Assembly (NCBI GenBank): GCA_964618515.1
Contig: CAZUAS010000051.1
Span: 1-19,762, forward strand
DNA length: 19,762 nucleotides
Reading direction: 5' to 3'
Source of the DNA: JAFGNW01 sp964618515
GTDB taxonomy: Bacteria; Zixibacteria; MSB-5A5; GN15; FEB-12
The notes under the pieces are model-generated. The model was not told the DNA's origin. It saw only the letters and a list, made by a program, of their open reading frames with translations, and made no database searches. Position numbers and translations under genes: made by a program. Below are positions 7,922-16,688 of the stretch, in pieces; positions within the stretch are counted from its first letter, which is position 1; each line of letters begins with the position of its first letter.

Positions 7922-9679
7922 TTACCAGCTCCCGCCTCCACCCCCGCCGCCGCCACCTCCGGAAAAACCACCGCCCCCGCCGCCCCGGCTGGTCCCGCTG
8001 CCCCGCGGTGCGGAGTACATCGTAGAACCCATCGTCGCCGTCGCCGCGCGCAACGAATGTGCGAAACTTTTCGTGTTAAACCGGGTAAGCCCATGAGAAG
8101 CCACGAACCATTGCGGTGGTTCCTGGTATATATCCTTGAACGCCTCAGCCCAGTTATCCACCACATCCAGAGCCATGGCATACGGCAGATACTTGTAAAA
8201 AAGGTCTTTTTCAGGCATTCTTTCAAGACGGTCCTTGTCGGCCCGTCTTAAAAATTCCTGGAAACCTCTTATTTCCAAACCGGCCAGAGCACCGGTTCGC
8301 GTTTTAACCGGCATCACCCGGGCAAACAAGAGTATTATCAATCCCGATAAGCCAAATGAAATAATACCTTTCCATGGCGCGAAGGGTAGTAATAGAAATG
8401 ATAAAAAAGCTCCGAAAATAATTATTAAAAAGCCCCACATTACATATTTTGCCATTATCTTTTCAGGGTTGGCAGGAAAATATTTTTTATCCACCAGCTG
8501 TTTATAAATGGTCCTTTTAAGGCTACTGATTTTTTTATAAAATTCGTTTTTCAGCTCCGAAATCATAATCGACTCACCATGACCGGCAAAGATGTCATCG
8601 AAAAGTTGTCTTTCAAACGGGTCAAGTCCATCATCAGCTTTTTTAACTGTGAGCAGTTTATAATCGGTCCTGTCCAGCAAAGAAATCAAACCTTCGACCT
8701 TTACCTCTTCAATTTTGATATATCCCTTAACAGCCAGGCTGATGACCGAAGCGGTGATATCCCGCTGGTCCATGCGTTCATCAACCAGGGTTCCCGCTTC
8801 TCCGGGAGAAAGGTATTTCCCTTCGAATTTGGGCGGCTCGTACATAACGGTCACAGCTTCTTTTACTCTGGGGTCGCGCCCTTTGCTCAGCCAGCGAAAT
8901 ACCATAAAAATCAGAACCAGAGGGGGAATCAGATATACCCAATTTTCTTTAAGGTTCAACGCCCACCAGAATTTTTGCCACGCGGTGGGCGGTGGTATAA
9001 TCCCTTTATCCCAACCCAGGGCAACGGTAAAACCTTCCCCGATTCCGAGATATTTATGGCAGGAAAAAATCGCCTTGTTATCTTCCGCCTGCCAGTCACA
9101 TTCGCTTTCATTGGAGCCGTAGTAACCCGTATAGCAACTACCGAAAAAATCGGTTACGTCACGGCCGACATCCATGATAATTTCCGCTGAAACGGATTTA
9201 ATCGGAGCTTTCCATTCATTTCCAGTTACGTTCCAGTACAGCTCATCATGGTCATCAAAAAACAACAAACCCCGTTCGACTCGATAAGTGATGATATAAA
9301 CCTGTCGCCCCCTCACATACCGGTCAGGGTCTCCGATACGGATATTTACGAAGCCACCCTGACTGGTGATTTTATACGGCCATTTTTTGCCGTCTTCATC
9401 CCTTACCGACAGCACTTTCAACGGTGTGGTCTTAATATCGCCCAGCTCATCGATATATTCATAAGGAAGTTCCCGATAAATGCCGTGTCGTTCACGGTCG
9501 TAAGTTACCTCGATAGTTTCCGTCACCGTAAAGGAACCGTCTTTAATTATTTTTATCTCGGTGTTGAAACGTTCAATGGTAAAATACTGGGCTGAAACAG
9601 GACTTATGACCACCAGTAAAGATAAAACCAGGGTAATCCAGAAAATGCTGTTTTTAAAGCCAGAGAGATAATCCGCCAT
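7922..9679 (-). CDS. DUF2207 membrane protein with polyglycine tail
   Basis: A 585-residue protein. A signal peptide or first membrane segment covers about 10-30 (ends PVSA before Q31). The extracytoplasmic DUF2207 domain follows (FTIERFNTEIKI, then DRERHGIYRELPYEY), next a membrane segment at about 247-265, a cytosolic region with KGYIKIEE and FERQLFDDIF, and two more segments at about 413-433 and 438-456. The tail from about 563 is almost pure glycine and ends SW, which is common in this family and in TPM-domain relatives. Function is unknown; it is encoded 11 bases after lemA and the two are presumably one membrane complex or envelope-stress module. AAGGGA lies 7 bases before the ATG. The C-terminal codons end 9 bases from the convergent reductase gene. 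Confidence 0.88.
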   Translation of the reverse strand: MADYLSGFKNSIFWITLVLSLLVVISPVSAQYFTIERFNTEIKIIKDGSFTVTETIEVTYDRERHGIYRELPYEYIDELGDIKTTPLKVLSVRDEDGKKWPYKITSQGGFVNIRIGDPDRYVRGRQVYIITYRVERGLLFFDDHDELYWNVTGNEWKAPIKSVSAEIIMDVGRDVTDFFGSCYTGYYGSNESECDWQAEDNKAIFSCHKYLGIGEGFTVALGWDKGIIPPPTAWQKFWWALNLKENWVYLIPPLVLIFMVFRWLSKGRDPRVKEAVTVMYEPPKFEGKYLSPGEAGTLVDERMDQRDITASVISLAVKGYIKIEEVKVEGLISLLDRTDYKLLTVKKADDGLDPFERQLFDDIFAGHGESIMISELKNEFYKKISSLKRTIYKQLVDKKYFPANPEKIMAKYVMWGFLIIIFGAFLSFLLLPFAPWKGIISFGLSGLIILLFARVMPVKTRTGALAGLEIRGFQEFLRRADKDRLERMPEKDLFYKYLPYAMALDVVDNWAEAFKDIYQEPPQWFVASHGLTRFNTKSFAHSLRAATATMGSTMYSAPRGSGTSRGGGGGGFSGGGGGGGGGGSW

Positions 9680-9690
9680 GGTGGTTTCCC

Positions 9691-10254
9691 TTACGAAGTG
9701 AAATCCGGCCTGATCGGCTTGCGTTCTTCACCGGGTTCTTCGAGCTGAAAAAACTCCTCTTGTTTGAAATTAAATAACCCGGCAACAATATTAGAAGGAA
9801 AGGATTCTATCAGGATATTAAAATCCCGGACAACGGCATTATAATAACGCCGGGCGGCTTCGATACTGTTCTCGATATCCTGAAACTGATTTTGAAACTG
9901 AAGGAAATTTTGATTAGCCTTCAATTCCGGATAAGCTTCAGCAACCGCAAAAAGGCTCTTAAGAGTATTTTTCAGCATATTGTCCGATTCAGCCGCCTGA
10001 CCCGGAGAAACCGCCTGCATGGCCTGCGAGCGAGCGGCGGTTACTTTCTCGAACACTTCTCGCTCATGTTTGGCGTAACCCTTGACGGTCTCAACCAGAC
10101 CCGGAATCAGGTCAAAACGCTTCTTCAGAAAAACGTCGATATCCGACCAGGCCGATTTAACAGTATTTCTCAGCCGCACTAGCTTGTTATAGATTGTCCC
10201 GACCAGGATACCTATAACCAGGATCACTATTAATATGGTTATAAAAATTGACAA
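9691..10254 (-). CDS. LemA family membrane-anchored protein
   Basis: A 187-residue LemA-family protein. One N-terminal membrane segment (about 2-22, mostly Ile/Leu/Val) is followed by the family core: YNKLVRLRN, then WSDIDVFLKKRFDLIPGLVE, KGYAKHE, and FPSNIVAG near the end. The body is a helical bundle expected outside or facing the membrane. The start codon is TTG, supported by AGAGGA 7 bases upstream. LemA is often encoded with DUF2207 or TPM proteins, as here; its biochemical role is unresolved. The C-terminus is charged and short. Confidence 0.92.
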   Translation of the reverse strand: MSIFITILIVILVIGILVGTIYNKLVRLRNTVKSAWSDIDVFLKKRFDLIPGLVETVKGYAKHEREVFEKVTAARSQAMQAVSPGQAAESDNMLKNTLKSLFAVAEAYPELKANQNFLQFQNQFQDIENSIEAARRYYNAVVRDFNILIESFPSNIVAGLFNFKQEEFFQLEEPGEERKPIRPDFTS

Positions 10255-10261
10255 TTTTCCA

Positions 10262-10267
10262 TCCTCT
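10262..10267 (-). promoter_or_regulatory. Ribosome binding site for the TTG start of lemA
   Basis: AGAGGA on the minus strand lies 7 bases before the TTG at 10254. No ATG is available in frame before the membrane segment, so this site decides the start. Confidence 0.55.
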
Positions 10268-10290
10268 CGATGATTTTAATGTTTTCTGGA

Positions 10291-10319
10291 AGCTTATATC
10301 AGTCTGGAAACTTTGTCAA
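10291..10319 (-). promoter_or_regulatory. Promoter of the lemA-DUF2207 operon
   Basis: A perfect TTGACA on the minus strand (10319-10314) is followed by TATAAG after 15 bases or TAAGCT after 17 (10298-10291). It sits between the terminator of the upstream S41 gene and lemA, about 40 bases before the start codon. Confidence 0.5.
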
Positions 10320-10343
10320 GTTTGATTCTATCGATTCGAAATT

Positions 10344-10370
10344 AAAAAGGCGGGAACCGCCATTCCCGCC
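10344..10370 (-). terminator. Rho-independent terminator after the S41 peptidase gene
   Basis: An 8-bp perfect stem, GGCGGGAA (10349-10356) with TTCCCGCC (10363-10370), and a 6-base loop. On the minus strand it is followed by five T (10348-10344). It lies 100 bases beyond the S41 stop codon. Confidence 0.8.
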
Positions 10371-10469
10371 CTTTTCTGAAAGGAGTAGCCAACAAGAAGT
10401 TGACAGGTAAGAAATCGTTTATTTTCTCGGTTAACTTTTATGCCGATCCATTATCCGTCATCACCGACC

Positions 10470-11816
10470 TTACTTATCTTTCAGGTTACTGTCCGATTGA
10501 CCGTTATCATACAAGCCCGTGATTCTGTCAATCTTACCGTTCTCGTCCCGTTCAAAAAGAATCCGAAAAAAATCAAGCTCGGCAATGTAAAATTTATCTC
10601 TGGCCATCGGTATCAATTTATATTTGGGATTATTTTCCCTCTGATAATAGAGATTTCCATCTTCGAGAGTCACTTTACGCGGTCCATAAATGCCGACAAA
10701 TTCGTTCAGAGCATTCTGATCCAAAGTATAGGGATTTATTTTACTTTCCAATAAGCTTATATGCCAGGATATAATATTTTTTCTTTGGTCATCCGCGGCT
10801 TTTTCATGGATCTTTTTCAAGGCCTCAAGATACGCTGCATTGTAAGCATTTTCATTGGTGGTTTTTATATGCGGTTCAATCCCGGTTCCTTCCCAGTTGG
10901 TGCCGGTTATGGGATTGATGGCCCGGCCGTAAGGCAATGACATGCCCACTTTGAGATTTTTGAAAATTCGGAAATCCACCGGGTGCGCGCCGCCGCCGGT
11001 GGTTTCGCCGACAATTGTCGCCCGCTTCATATTTTTCAGGTTATAGGTAAACTCTTCCGCCGCTGAAAAAGTATAGCTGCTGGTAAGAATGTACAAATCC
11101 ACGTCCGACAGCCGCGGTCCTGGCACATATGCCTGGGTCCAGAACTGTTTAATGGAATCTTCCTTGCGTACATAAAAACTGTTTATATGTTTGGGTTCGT
11201 CAAAGAAATAGCTTGTTATTAATTGAATCATGCTGGGTGAACCACCGCCGTTTTCCCTTAAATCAATAATCAGGGCATCACAATATGCCAGAAAATTAAG
11301 AGCCGCAATTGCCGTACCCCCCGCATGCTGGGCTTCGTTAAAGCCGTCAAATTTCAGATAACCTACATTGCCGGGTAATAATTCGATTTTCTTAAATGCA
11401 AAATTATTGTATTGTTGTTGTTCCAGTTGACGTTGGCGTTCCGCATCTGAAAGCGTATCGTCTTGAAGGCGGTTCAAATATTCCGGAGGTACAATTCTTA
11501 CGCCCAGGTGCTTATCATGGCTTATCCCACGAAGGTCATCGGTTAATTTCTGGACGAATTGGTCAAGGTTGGTAATATCTTTATATACTTTATCCTTATA
11601 CTGTTTGCGGATATGCTTTTCCATTTCTTTGGCGACATCAGGGAAAACATAAATCTCATTTAAAGCATAAGCAACACTGTCTATTATTTCCATTTGCATT
11701 TTACTATCGACCGTCAGGCTTTCTCCATCTGCTCTCCTTACCACTTGCCCGAAAACTGCAGTCGTTAATAATAACAACCCGAAAATAGTCAATGACAAAG
11801 TCAGACGTCGTTTCAT
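10470..11816 (-). CDS. Exported S41-family (IRBP-like) serine peptidase
   Basis: A 448-residue protein with a signal peptide (basic MKRR, hydrophobic 5-20, probable cut near VFG-Q24). Residues about 40-110 match the helical N-terminal region of IRBP-like S41 peptidases (ALNEIYVFPDVAKEME, then ISHDKHLGV). The core has GNVGYLKFDGF, ALIIDLRENGGGSPS, LTSSYTFSAAEEF with likely nucleophile S251, and GETTGGGAHP. No PDZ domain is seen between the N-terminal and core regions, so it is not a Ctp-type processing protease. The ~110 C-terminal residues look like the small beta domain of a beta-lactamase-like helper (YGPRKVTLEDGNLYY). It acts in the periplasm on unfolded or small peptides. AAGGAA precedes the ATG. 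It starts 20 bases after the MarR-GNAT gene and is likely co-transcribed. Confidence 0.87.
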   Translation of the reverse strand: MKRRLTLSLTIFGLLLLTTAVFGQVVRRADGESLTVDSKMQMEIIDSVAYALNEIYVFPDVAKEMEKHIRKQYKDKVYKDITNLDQFVQKLTDDLRGISHDKHLGVRIVPPEYLNRLQDDTLSDAERQRQLEQQQYNNFAFKKIELLPGNVGYLKFDGFNEAQHAGGTAIAALNFLAYCDALIIDLRENGGGSPSMIQLITSYFFDEPKHINSFYVRKEDSIKQFWTQAYVPGPRLSDVDLYILTSSYTFSAAEEFTYNLKNMKRATIVGETTGGGAHPVDFRIFKNLKVGMSLPYGRAINPITGTNWEGTGIEPHIKTTNENAYNAAYLEALKKIHEKAADDQRKNIISWHISLLESKINPYTLDQNALNEFVGIYGPRKVTLEDGNLYYQRENNPKYKLIPMARDKFYIAELDFFRILFERDENGKIDRITGLYDNGQSDSNLKDK

Positions 11817-11836
11817 TATCGTTCCTTTCTATTGAT

Positions 11837-12811
11837 TTATTGTACGATTTTAACTTTCATAAAAATAGTTTTTCTCTTGAAATCATGAGGATAATGCAAT
11901 GGTTTTTCTATCCGGGTAAATCCAAGTTTTGAATACAGGCTGATGGCGGCTTTGAGCTTCGCACTGGTCGCGATTATAACATCCTTTGCCCCCAGCTTCT
12001 TAGCTTCGACCAGAAGAGCCTGCACCAAACTCTGTTCGATATGTTTACCCAGAGCCTTTTCCGTGACAGCTATCTTGGCTATCTCATAAACCCGGTCATC
12101 ATGTCTGATAAGCGCCCCGGTGCCGACGATGTCATCGTCCAAAAGGGCGAATAAAATCTTCCCGCCGCACCTGATAACATGTTTTTCAGGATCCGCAAAG
12201 ATTTTATCATCGCGATTTTCAACCTTGAAATATTTCTCAAGCCACTCGTAATTCAGTTGCCTGAAATATTTTTTATAATCGGGTTTATATTCAACAATTT
12301 TTAGATGGCTATGGATATCCCGCAACATTCGGTTGTTGACCCGATGATATATACTTTCCTTTTGAAGTTCACTTTCGATTTGGGTGAGTATTGCAATTAA
12401 ATCATGATCGGCTTTTGAGAGCACCTCTTCGGTACTTTCTTTGATAAGTTGCCAGAGCGGCTCCAGAGCTTTAACCGTTTCCCGCCCCTTTTTGCTCAGG
12501 GCTAAAAGCCGCCGCCGTTCATCTTTTTTATCCTTACTTGAAACCAGCAGACCATAATGAGACATCTGTCCGGTGGTTTGATTGATAGCCGGGTGGGTCA
12601 TCCCGAGGGTGTCGGCGATAGCTGTTATCGCCATCGGCGATTTTCGCTTCAGAAGATACGCCACAGGAAACCAGCGAGGATGAAAGACCACTTTTTGTTC
12701 CTGGTACAAGCGGTCGACATCGCTCATTAAATTATCACTCAAGCGCTTAAGCCGGCTGGCCAACGCCAGGGTCCCCAATTGTTTGATTAAATCCATTTCA
12801 TCCGGTTCCAT
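11837..12811 (-). CDS. MarR-type regulator fused to GNAT acetyltransferase
   Basis: A 324-residue two-domain protein. Residues about 10-145 form a MarR winged helix, with the recognition region at about 60-84 (MAITAIADTLGMTHPAINQ) and the wing at 92-106 (DERRRLLALSKKG). Residues about 195-320 form a GNAT fold: a beta strand (ILFALLDDDIVGTGAL), motif A around IAVTEKALGKHIEQ, and ISLYSKLGFTRI. The pyrophosphate loop reads ALGKHI, so the usual second small residue is replaced by His. This fusion is a known bacterial arrangement; acetylation targets and effector are unknown. The ATG has no good Shine-Dalgarno, but a palindrome lies 12 bases upstream. The S41 gene follows by 20 bases and is a likely regulon member. 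Confidence 0.88.
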   Translation of the reverse strand: MEPDEMDLIKQLGTLALASRLKRLSDNLMSDVDRLYQEQKVVFHPRWFPVAYLLKRKSPMAITAIADTLGMTHPAINQTTGQMSHYGLLVSSKDKKDERRRLLALSKKGRETVKALEPLWQLIKESTEEVLSKADHDLIAILTQIESELQKESIYHRVNNRMLRDIHSHLKIVEYKPDYKKYFRQLNYEWLEKYFKVENRDDKIFADPEKHVIRCGGKILFALLDDDIVGTGALIRHDDRVYEIAKIAVTEKALGKHIEQSLVQALLVEAKKLGAKDVIIATSAKLKAAISLYSKLGFTRIEKPLHYPHDFKRKTIFMKVKIVQ

Positions 12812-12820
12812 TTTTTATTT

Positions 12821-12838
12821 TACGTAAGTGCTTACATA
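12821..12838. promoter_or_regulatory. Palindromic operator candidate before the MarR-GNAT gene
   Basis: Perfect arms GTAAG and CTTAC with a two-base centre (12824-12835), flanked by TA on both sides for an 18-bp near-palindrome. Its size and place, ending 9 bases before the start codon, fit a MarR-type autoregulatory site. Confidence 0.5.
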
Positions 12839-12910
12839 AATGATTCAAAAAAATAATGTGTTTATTGGTTTTTTTTACATTAATTTTCACCTGAATTATA
12901 TTCTCATACA

Positions 12911-12945
12911 TATAAAAAGCCGCCGTAAGCTTAACGGCGACTTTT
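12911..12945 (-). terminator. Terminator after the M16 peptidase gene
   Basis: Stem CGCCGT (12921-12926) with ACGGCG (12934-12939), extended by AAAAG/CTTTT across one C-A mismatch, with a 7-base loop. On the minus strand five T follow the stem. It lies about 30 bases beyond the M16 stop; the flanking A/T runs make it potentially bidirectional. Confidence 0.72.
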
Positions 12946-12972
12946 AAATAAACCCTGAATTCCAAGTTATTT

Positions 12973-15807
12973 TTATTGCTTTTCAGGCAATAGCACCATC
13001 CGGACATAATTTTCCGTGTTAAAATATTTTTGGGCAGCAGTTTGAATTGAATTAATGGTCAGACCGGCTATTAACTTATCGTATTCAAGAATATCCATCG
13101 GGTCTTCATCGTATTCCAATGTCTGGCTCAAATTCATCAACCAGAACCGGTTTTCCTTTACAGCCGTTTCTCTTTCTCGACGCTGCATTTCCTTTACCTT
13201 TTCGACATAAGTTTCCGACAGCCCGTACGTTTTCAAGCTGTCTATCTGGGTCATAATCATGTCGGTCAATTCCTCCACCCTTTCCGGGTCACAACCGAAA
13301 CTGATATTAATACTGTAGGCATGATTAGGAAATTCCTTTACGCTGGCATTGACCCCGATGCCGTAAGTACCGCCCATATCTTCCCTAATAACTTCCCGCA
13401 GTTTAATCCGGAACGCCGAAGCCATGGCATTAATTTCATAACGATTCAACCGGTTCCACTCGAAATCACCTGTAAAAATCAACATAACGCGGCTTTTAGG
13501 TTCCAGACCCTTATAAACTTCGCCGGTAACAACACCCTTAGGTGGACGGATGCCGACATCGCGGCTGCTTTCCTCACGTCTGAGCGAAGGCAGACCACCC
13601 AGGTAGGTCTCCACCAGGGGTCGAACTTTTTCCAGCTCCAGGTTGCCGACCAGAACAAAGGTAAAATCACTGGCGTCGGCAAAGCGCTCTTTATAGATTT
13701 CGAAAGATTTATCAATGTCCATCTTCTCGATTGTGGCCAGTGACCAGGGTTGTGACCAGGGATGATGCTGGGATAAAACTGCATTTACAGAATCATAAAA
13801 GACCGCTTCCGGATTGGAACTTCGGTTTTCAACATATACTTTTAACCGGTCCTTGTAAGCCAGGAACGCCGAACTGTCTTTACGGGGAGCTGTAAAATAA
13901 AGATAAATCAACTGCATCATTGTTTCCAGGTCTTCCGGTGAAGCGTTTCCTGTCAGGATTTCGCTCAGGTCGTTAATTTCAGTCGAAACACGCACCATCT
14001 TGCCGGCCAGTTTTTTGTCCAGCTGAATCTGATTGAAATTACCCACCCCGCCTTCACGGATGATATTGGCCGCCGTTGTGGCCGGTATCAGTTCATCCAT
14101 ATCAACCAGGGAATAACCGCCGGGACTGAAGGCTCTCATGAGGATTTCGTCATTTTTAAAATCTGTTGGTTTCAAATAAACTTCCACCCCGTTACCGAGC
14201 ATCCAGGCGGTAAGGCCGAGTGGTTCCAGTTGATATTCCGCGATAACTTTCGTCGGTTGCGGCGGTGTCTGGACCAAGGGTTCCTCGGAAACTTCTTCCT
14301 GATAAGGTGTAATATCCTCCTGCGCCACCACATCAAAAATAGCCAGTAATTCCTTTTCTTCGGGAATTCTCAATTCCGGTTTTTCCGGAGCGCTGACGGT
14401 TATCACCCGGTTTTCCGTGGTTATCAATTCACCGGCCAGACGATTAATTTCCTCGAGTGTGATAGTCGGTAGATAACGTTTATAAAGCTCATATTCATAT
14501 TCGATACCGGGAGCAACTTCACCGTTTAAAAAATGGCTGACACATTCACGAACCAGCCGACGGGATTCGGTTTTATCACGTTCGTTGTACATCTGTTCAA
14601 TTCTGCGGAAAGACTCTTTTTTCTGTCTTTCCAGTTCAGGTTCGGTGAAACCGAACCGCTTGACGCGCTCGGCTTCAACCAGAAGAGTTTTCAAACCCCT
14701 TTCGATACCACCTTCTTCAACCATCGCCTCCAGCGAATAAATATCTTTTGAACGTAAATATCGGACTTTATAGGAGTAAGCCGATATAAAAGGCGGATTC
14801 GGCTGGACGGTCAATTCGTAAAGTCTTTGATTAAACATGCTGTTATAGATATTATTGATGATCTCATTGCGATAATCAGCCACCGTTCTGGTAATTTCAA
14901 GGGGATGTTTGTAATTCAGACTGACTTCCGTTCTCGTAGCCTCGGGGTCGGTAGCAATGGCAAAGAGGGTTTCTTTATGGTCCGGGACGGGATATATTTC
15001 TCTTTTCCGGGGGTTTTCCGGCTTCGGCAGACGGGAAAAATACTTTTTAATCAGACTCTCCATCCAGTCTTTCTCAAAATCCCCGATAGCGACCACAGCT
15101 ATCAAATCAGCACGGTACCAGTCGCGGTAAAAGCGTTTCAGTGTCTCGTAATCGAAACTCTCGATTATTTCTTTTTTTCCGATAGGCAGGCGGTCGGCAT
15201 AACGGGAACCTTTCAGAATAATGGGAAATTGCTTGTCGCTCATGCGAGCCTCGGCACCGCGCCCCAGACGCCATTCCTCGATGATAACACCGCGCTCCTT
15301 GTCTATTTCAGCATCTTCAAGAGTGAATTGATGAGCCCAATCCTCAAGAATCTGAAAAGCTGTTTCCACCAGCGGTGTACTGTCGGTCGGCACCTGCAAC
15401 ATGTACACGGTTTCATCAAACGAGGTATAGGCGTTGAGATCCGGGCCGAAGCGCATCCCGATTGATTCCAGATAATTTACCAGTTCCTGTTTTTTGAAAT
15501 TCTTCGTACCGTTAAAAGCCATATGTTCGGTGAAATGCGCCAGCCCCTGCTGGTCATCATCTTCCAGAACGGAACCGGCGTTAACAGCCAGTCGTAATTC
15601 AACGCGTTTTTCCGGTTTACGATTAACTTTAATATAATAAGTTACACCGTTATCAAGCTTACCATAGGTTATATCGGGATCCAGCGGTATGACCTGGTCA
15701 AGCTCGGTTGAGAGCTTATCAGGCCGGATGGACGCTTTTTCCGTTTGCGCACCGGCCACAGACCATATCAACCAAGTAACCGTTAATAACAGGATAATTT
15801 TTTTCAT
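12973..15807 (-). CDS. Exported M16-family zinc metallopeptidase
   Basis: A 944-residue protein of the PqqL/pitrilysin-like long form, with two M16 halves. A signal peptide covers about 1-20 (ends VAGA before Q21). The inverted zinc motif is H91-F-T-E94-H95, with E171 (ERGVIIEEW) as the third ligand at the expected distance of 76 residues. The M16 C-terminal domain of the first half follows at about 205-390. The second half (about 545-880) lacks an HxxEH and is the usual inactive clamshell partner. It should degrade peptides in the periplasm. The ATG at 15807 is chosen because GGAG lies 9 bases upstream, inside the longer frame from 15822, which itself has no ribosome site. It lies 76 bases after the DsrC-like gene. 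Confidence 0.92.
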   Translation of the reverse strand: MKKIILLLTVTWLIWSVAGAQTEKASIRPDKLSTELDQVIPLDPDITYGKLDNGVTYYIKVNRKPEKRVELRLAVNAGSVLEDDDQQGLAHFTEHMAFNGTKNFKKQELVNYLESIGMRFGPDLNAYTSFDETVYMLQVPTDSTPLVETAFQILEDWAHQFTLEDAEIDKERGVIIEEWRLGRGAEARMSDKQFPIILKGSRYADRLPIGKKEIIESFDYETLKRFYRDWYRADLIAVVAIGDFEKDWMESLIKKYFSRLPKPENPRKREIYPVPDHKETLFAIATDPEATRTEVSLNYKHPLEITRTVADYRNEIINNIYNSMFNQRLYELTVQPNPPFISAYSYKVRYLRSKDIYSLEAMVEEGGIERGLKTLLVEAERVKRFGFTEPELERQKKESFRRIEQMYNERDKTESRRLVRECVSHFLNGEVAPGIEYEYELYKRYLPTITLEEINRLAGELITTENRVITVSAPEKPELRIPEEKELLAIFDVVAQEDITPYQEEVSEEPLVQTPPQPTKVIAEYQLEPLGLTAWMLGNGVEVYLKPTDFKNDEILMRAFSPGGYSLVDMDELIPATTAANIIREGGVGNFNQIQLDKKLAGKMVRVSTEINDLSEILTGNASPEDLETMMQLIYLYFTAPRKDSSAFLAYKDRLKVYVENRSSNPEAVFYDSVNAVLSQHHPWSQPWSLATIEKMDIDKSFEIYKERFADASDFTFVLVGNLELEKVRPLVETYLGGLPSLRREESSRDVGIRPPKGVVTGEVYKGLEPKSRVMLIFTGDFEWNRLNRYEINAMASAFRIKLREVIREDMGGTYGIGVNASVKEFPNHAYSINISFGCDPERVEELTDMIMTQIDSLKTYGLSETYVEKVKEMQRRERETAVKENRFWLMNLSQTLEYDEDPMDILEYDKLIAGLTINSIQTAAQKYFNTENYVRMVLLPEKQ

Positions 15808-15816
15808 TAATCGCTT

Positions 15817-15820
15817 CTCC
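15817..15820 (-). promoter_or_regulatory. Ribosome binding site choosing the M16 start
   Basis: GGAG on the minus strand, 9 bases before the ATG at 15807. It removes five non-hydrophobic residues from the longer reading and places the basic MKK directly before the signal sequence. Confidence 0.5.
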
Positions 15821-15883
15821 ATTTTTTGATTATTTTATTTATGTCACTTATTATTTTCTTAACACCAAACTTTCCGAAATCAT

Positions 15884-16540
15884 TTATCTGACTCTCAAAC
15901 CGGCTATTTTCACCACTCCCCGATGATACCCGTCCGGAAAAAGTTCCTCCAGCTTTTCGATATCAATATGGTTGTTTTCACAGGTTTCATATACCGTAGG
16001 CACACGATTATTTTTTTTATAGTAATCACGCAGATAATAAATTATCTGCCAGTGTTGCCGGGTCAGCTTCTCGGGCATCTTCATTTCAAAAGCTTTATAT
16101 ACGGCAAACTGATTGTCCCATTCGTAGGGATTGACCAGGAAACCGCGAACGTCAACGGTGTAAGTTTTCTCAGGATAGTCCGGATCGGTATCATTGTTGA
16201 GGTCTTCCATCATAGACGGCTGGATATACCCCTCCTTATAGGTAATCCCGGCCAGAAGGCAGGCACCGCGGAGGTAACCGGTGGGGAACAGATTTCGAAG
16301 TTCGGTGAGATGGAGTGAATTCATTTTACAGGTCTGGTAAACCAGCGGACAGCGTCCCAGTTCTTTATAAGTGTTGCGAATGAAGTTTATAACCTGCCAG
16401 TGTTTATCGGTGAGGTCATCTTTAATATCAAGGCGGGGAGCCATGGCTGCTACAAAATTTTCATCCCATTGATTAAAATCCAGAAGAAAACCGTAATCAT
16501 CCAAACGGTAGGTTTTATTGTCGACAGTTATTTCTTTCAT
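15884..16540 (-). CDS. Tandem-duplicated DsrC/TusE-like protein
   Basis: A 218-residue protein made of two DsrC-fold repeats. Repeat 1 (about 1-105) has DDYGFLLDFNQW, LTDKHWQVINFIR and FPTGYLRGACLLAGI. Repeat 2 (about 126-218) has DVRGFLVNPYEW, LTRQHWQIIYYLR and FPDGYHRGVVKIAGL. DsrC relays sulfur through CysA, the penultimate residue, and CysB eleven residues before it. Here repeat 1 keeps the CysB equivalent (C94) but has Y105 at the CysA position. Repeat 2 has V210 at CysB and ends at residue 218, before CysA. A different cysteine, in YQTC/YETC (C71, C187), is kept in both repeats. Sulfur relay in the usual way seems impossible; a regulatory or binding role, as proposed for cysteine-less DsrC homologues, is likelier. 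A purine-rich GGAAAGGGG precedes the ATG. Confidence 0.85.
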   Translation of the reverse strand: MKEITVDNKTYRLDDYGFLLDFNQWDENFVAAMAPRLDIKDDLTDKHWQVINFIRNTYKELGRCPLVYQTCKMNSLHLTELRNLFPTGYLRGACLLAGITYKEGYIQPSMMEDLNNDTDPDYPEKTYTVDVRGFLVNPYEWDNQFAVYKAFEMKMPEKLTRQHWQIIYYLRDYYKKNNRVPTVYETCENNHIDIEKLEELFPDGYHRGVVKIAGLRVR

Positions 16541-16688
16541 TGCCCATCCCCTTTCCTTTTGAAGTCAATTCCGGGTTATAAAATACTTCAATAAGTAAAT
16601 AAATTCTCATAGTCTATAAGAACTGATTTAACAAAAATATAAAAGGTCAAGGTAAAGTCGAAAATTACAAAAAAAAAGGATAATTTTT

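Noticed and set aside
12798..13007. A 69-residue minus-strand frame before the MarR-GNAT gene
   Set aside because: It spans the M16 stop, the terminator and the operator, and has no family resemblance.
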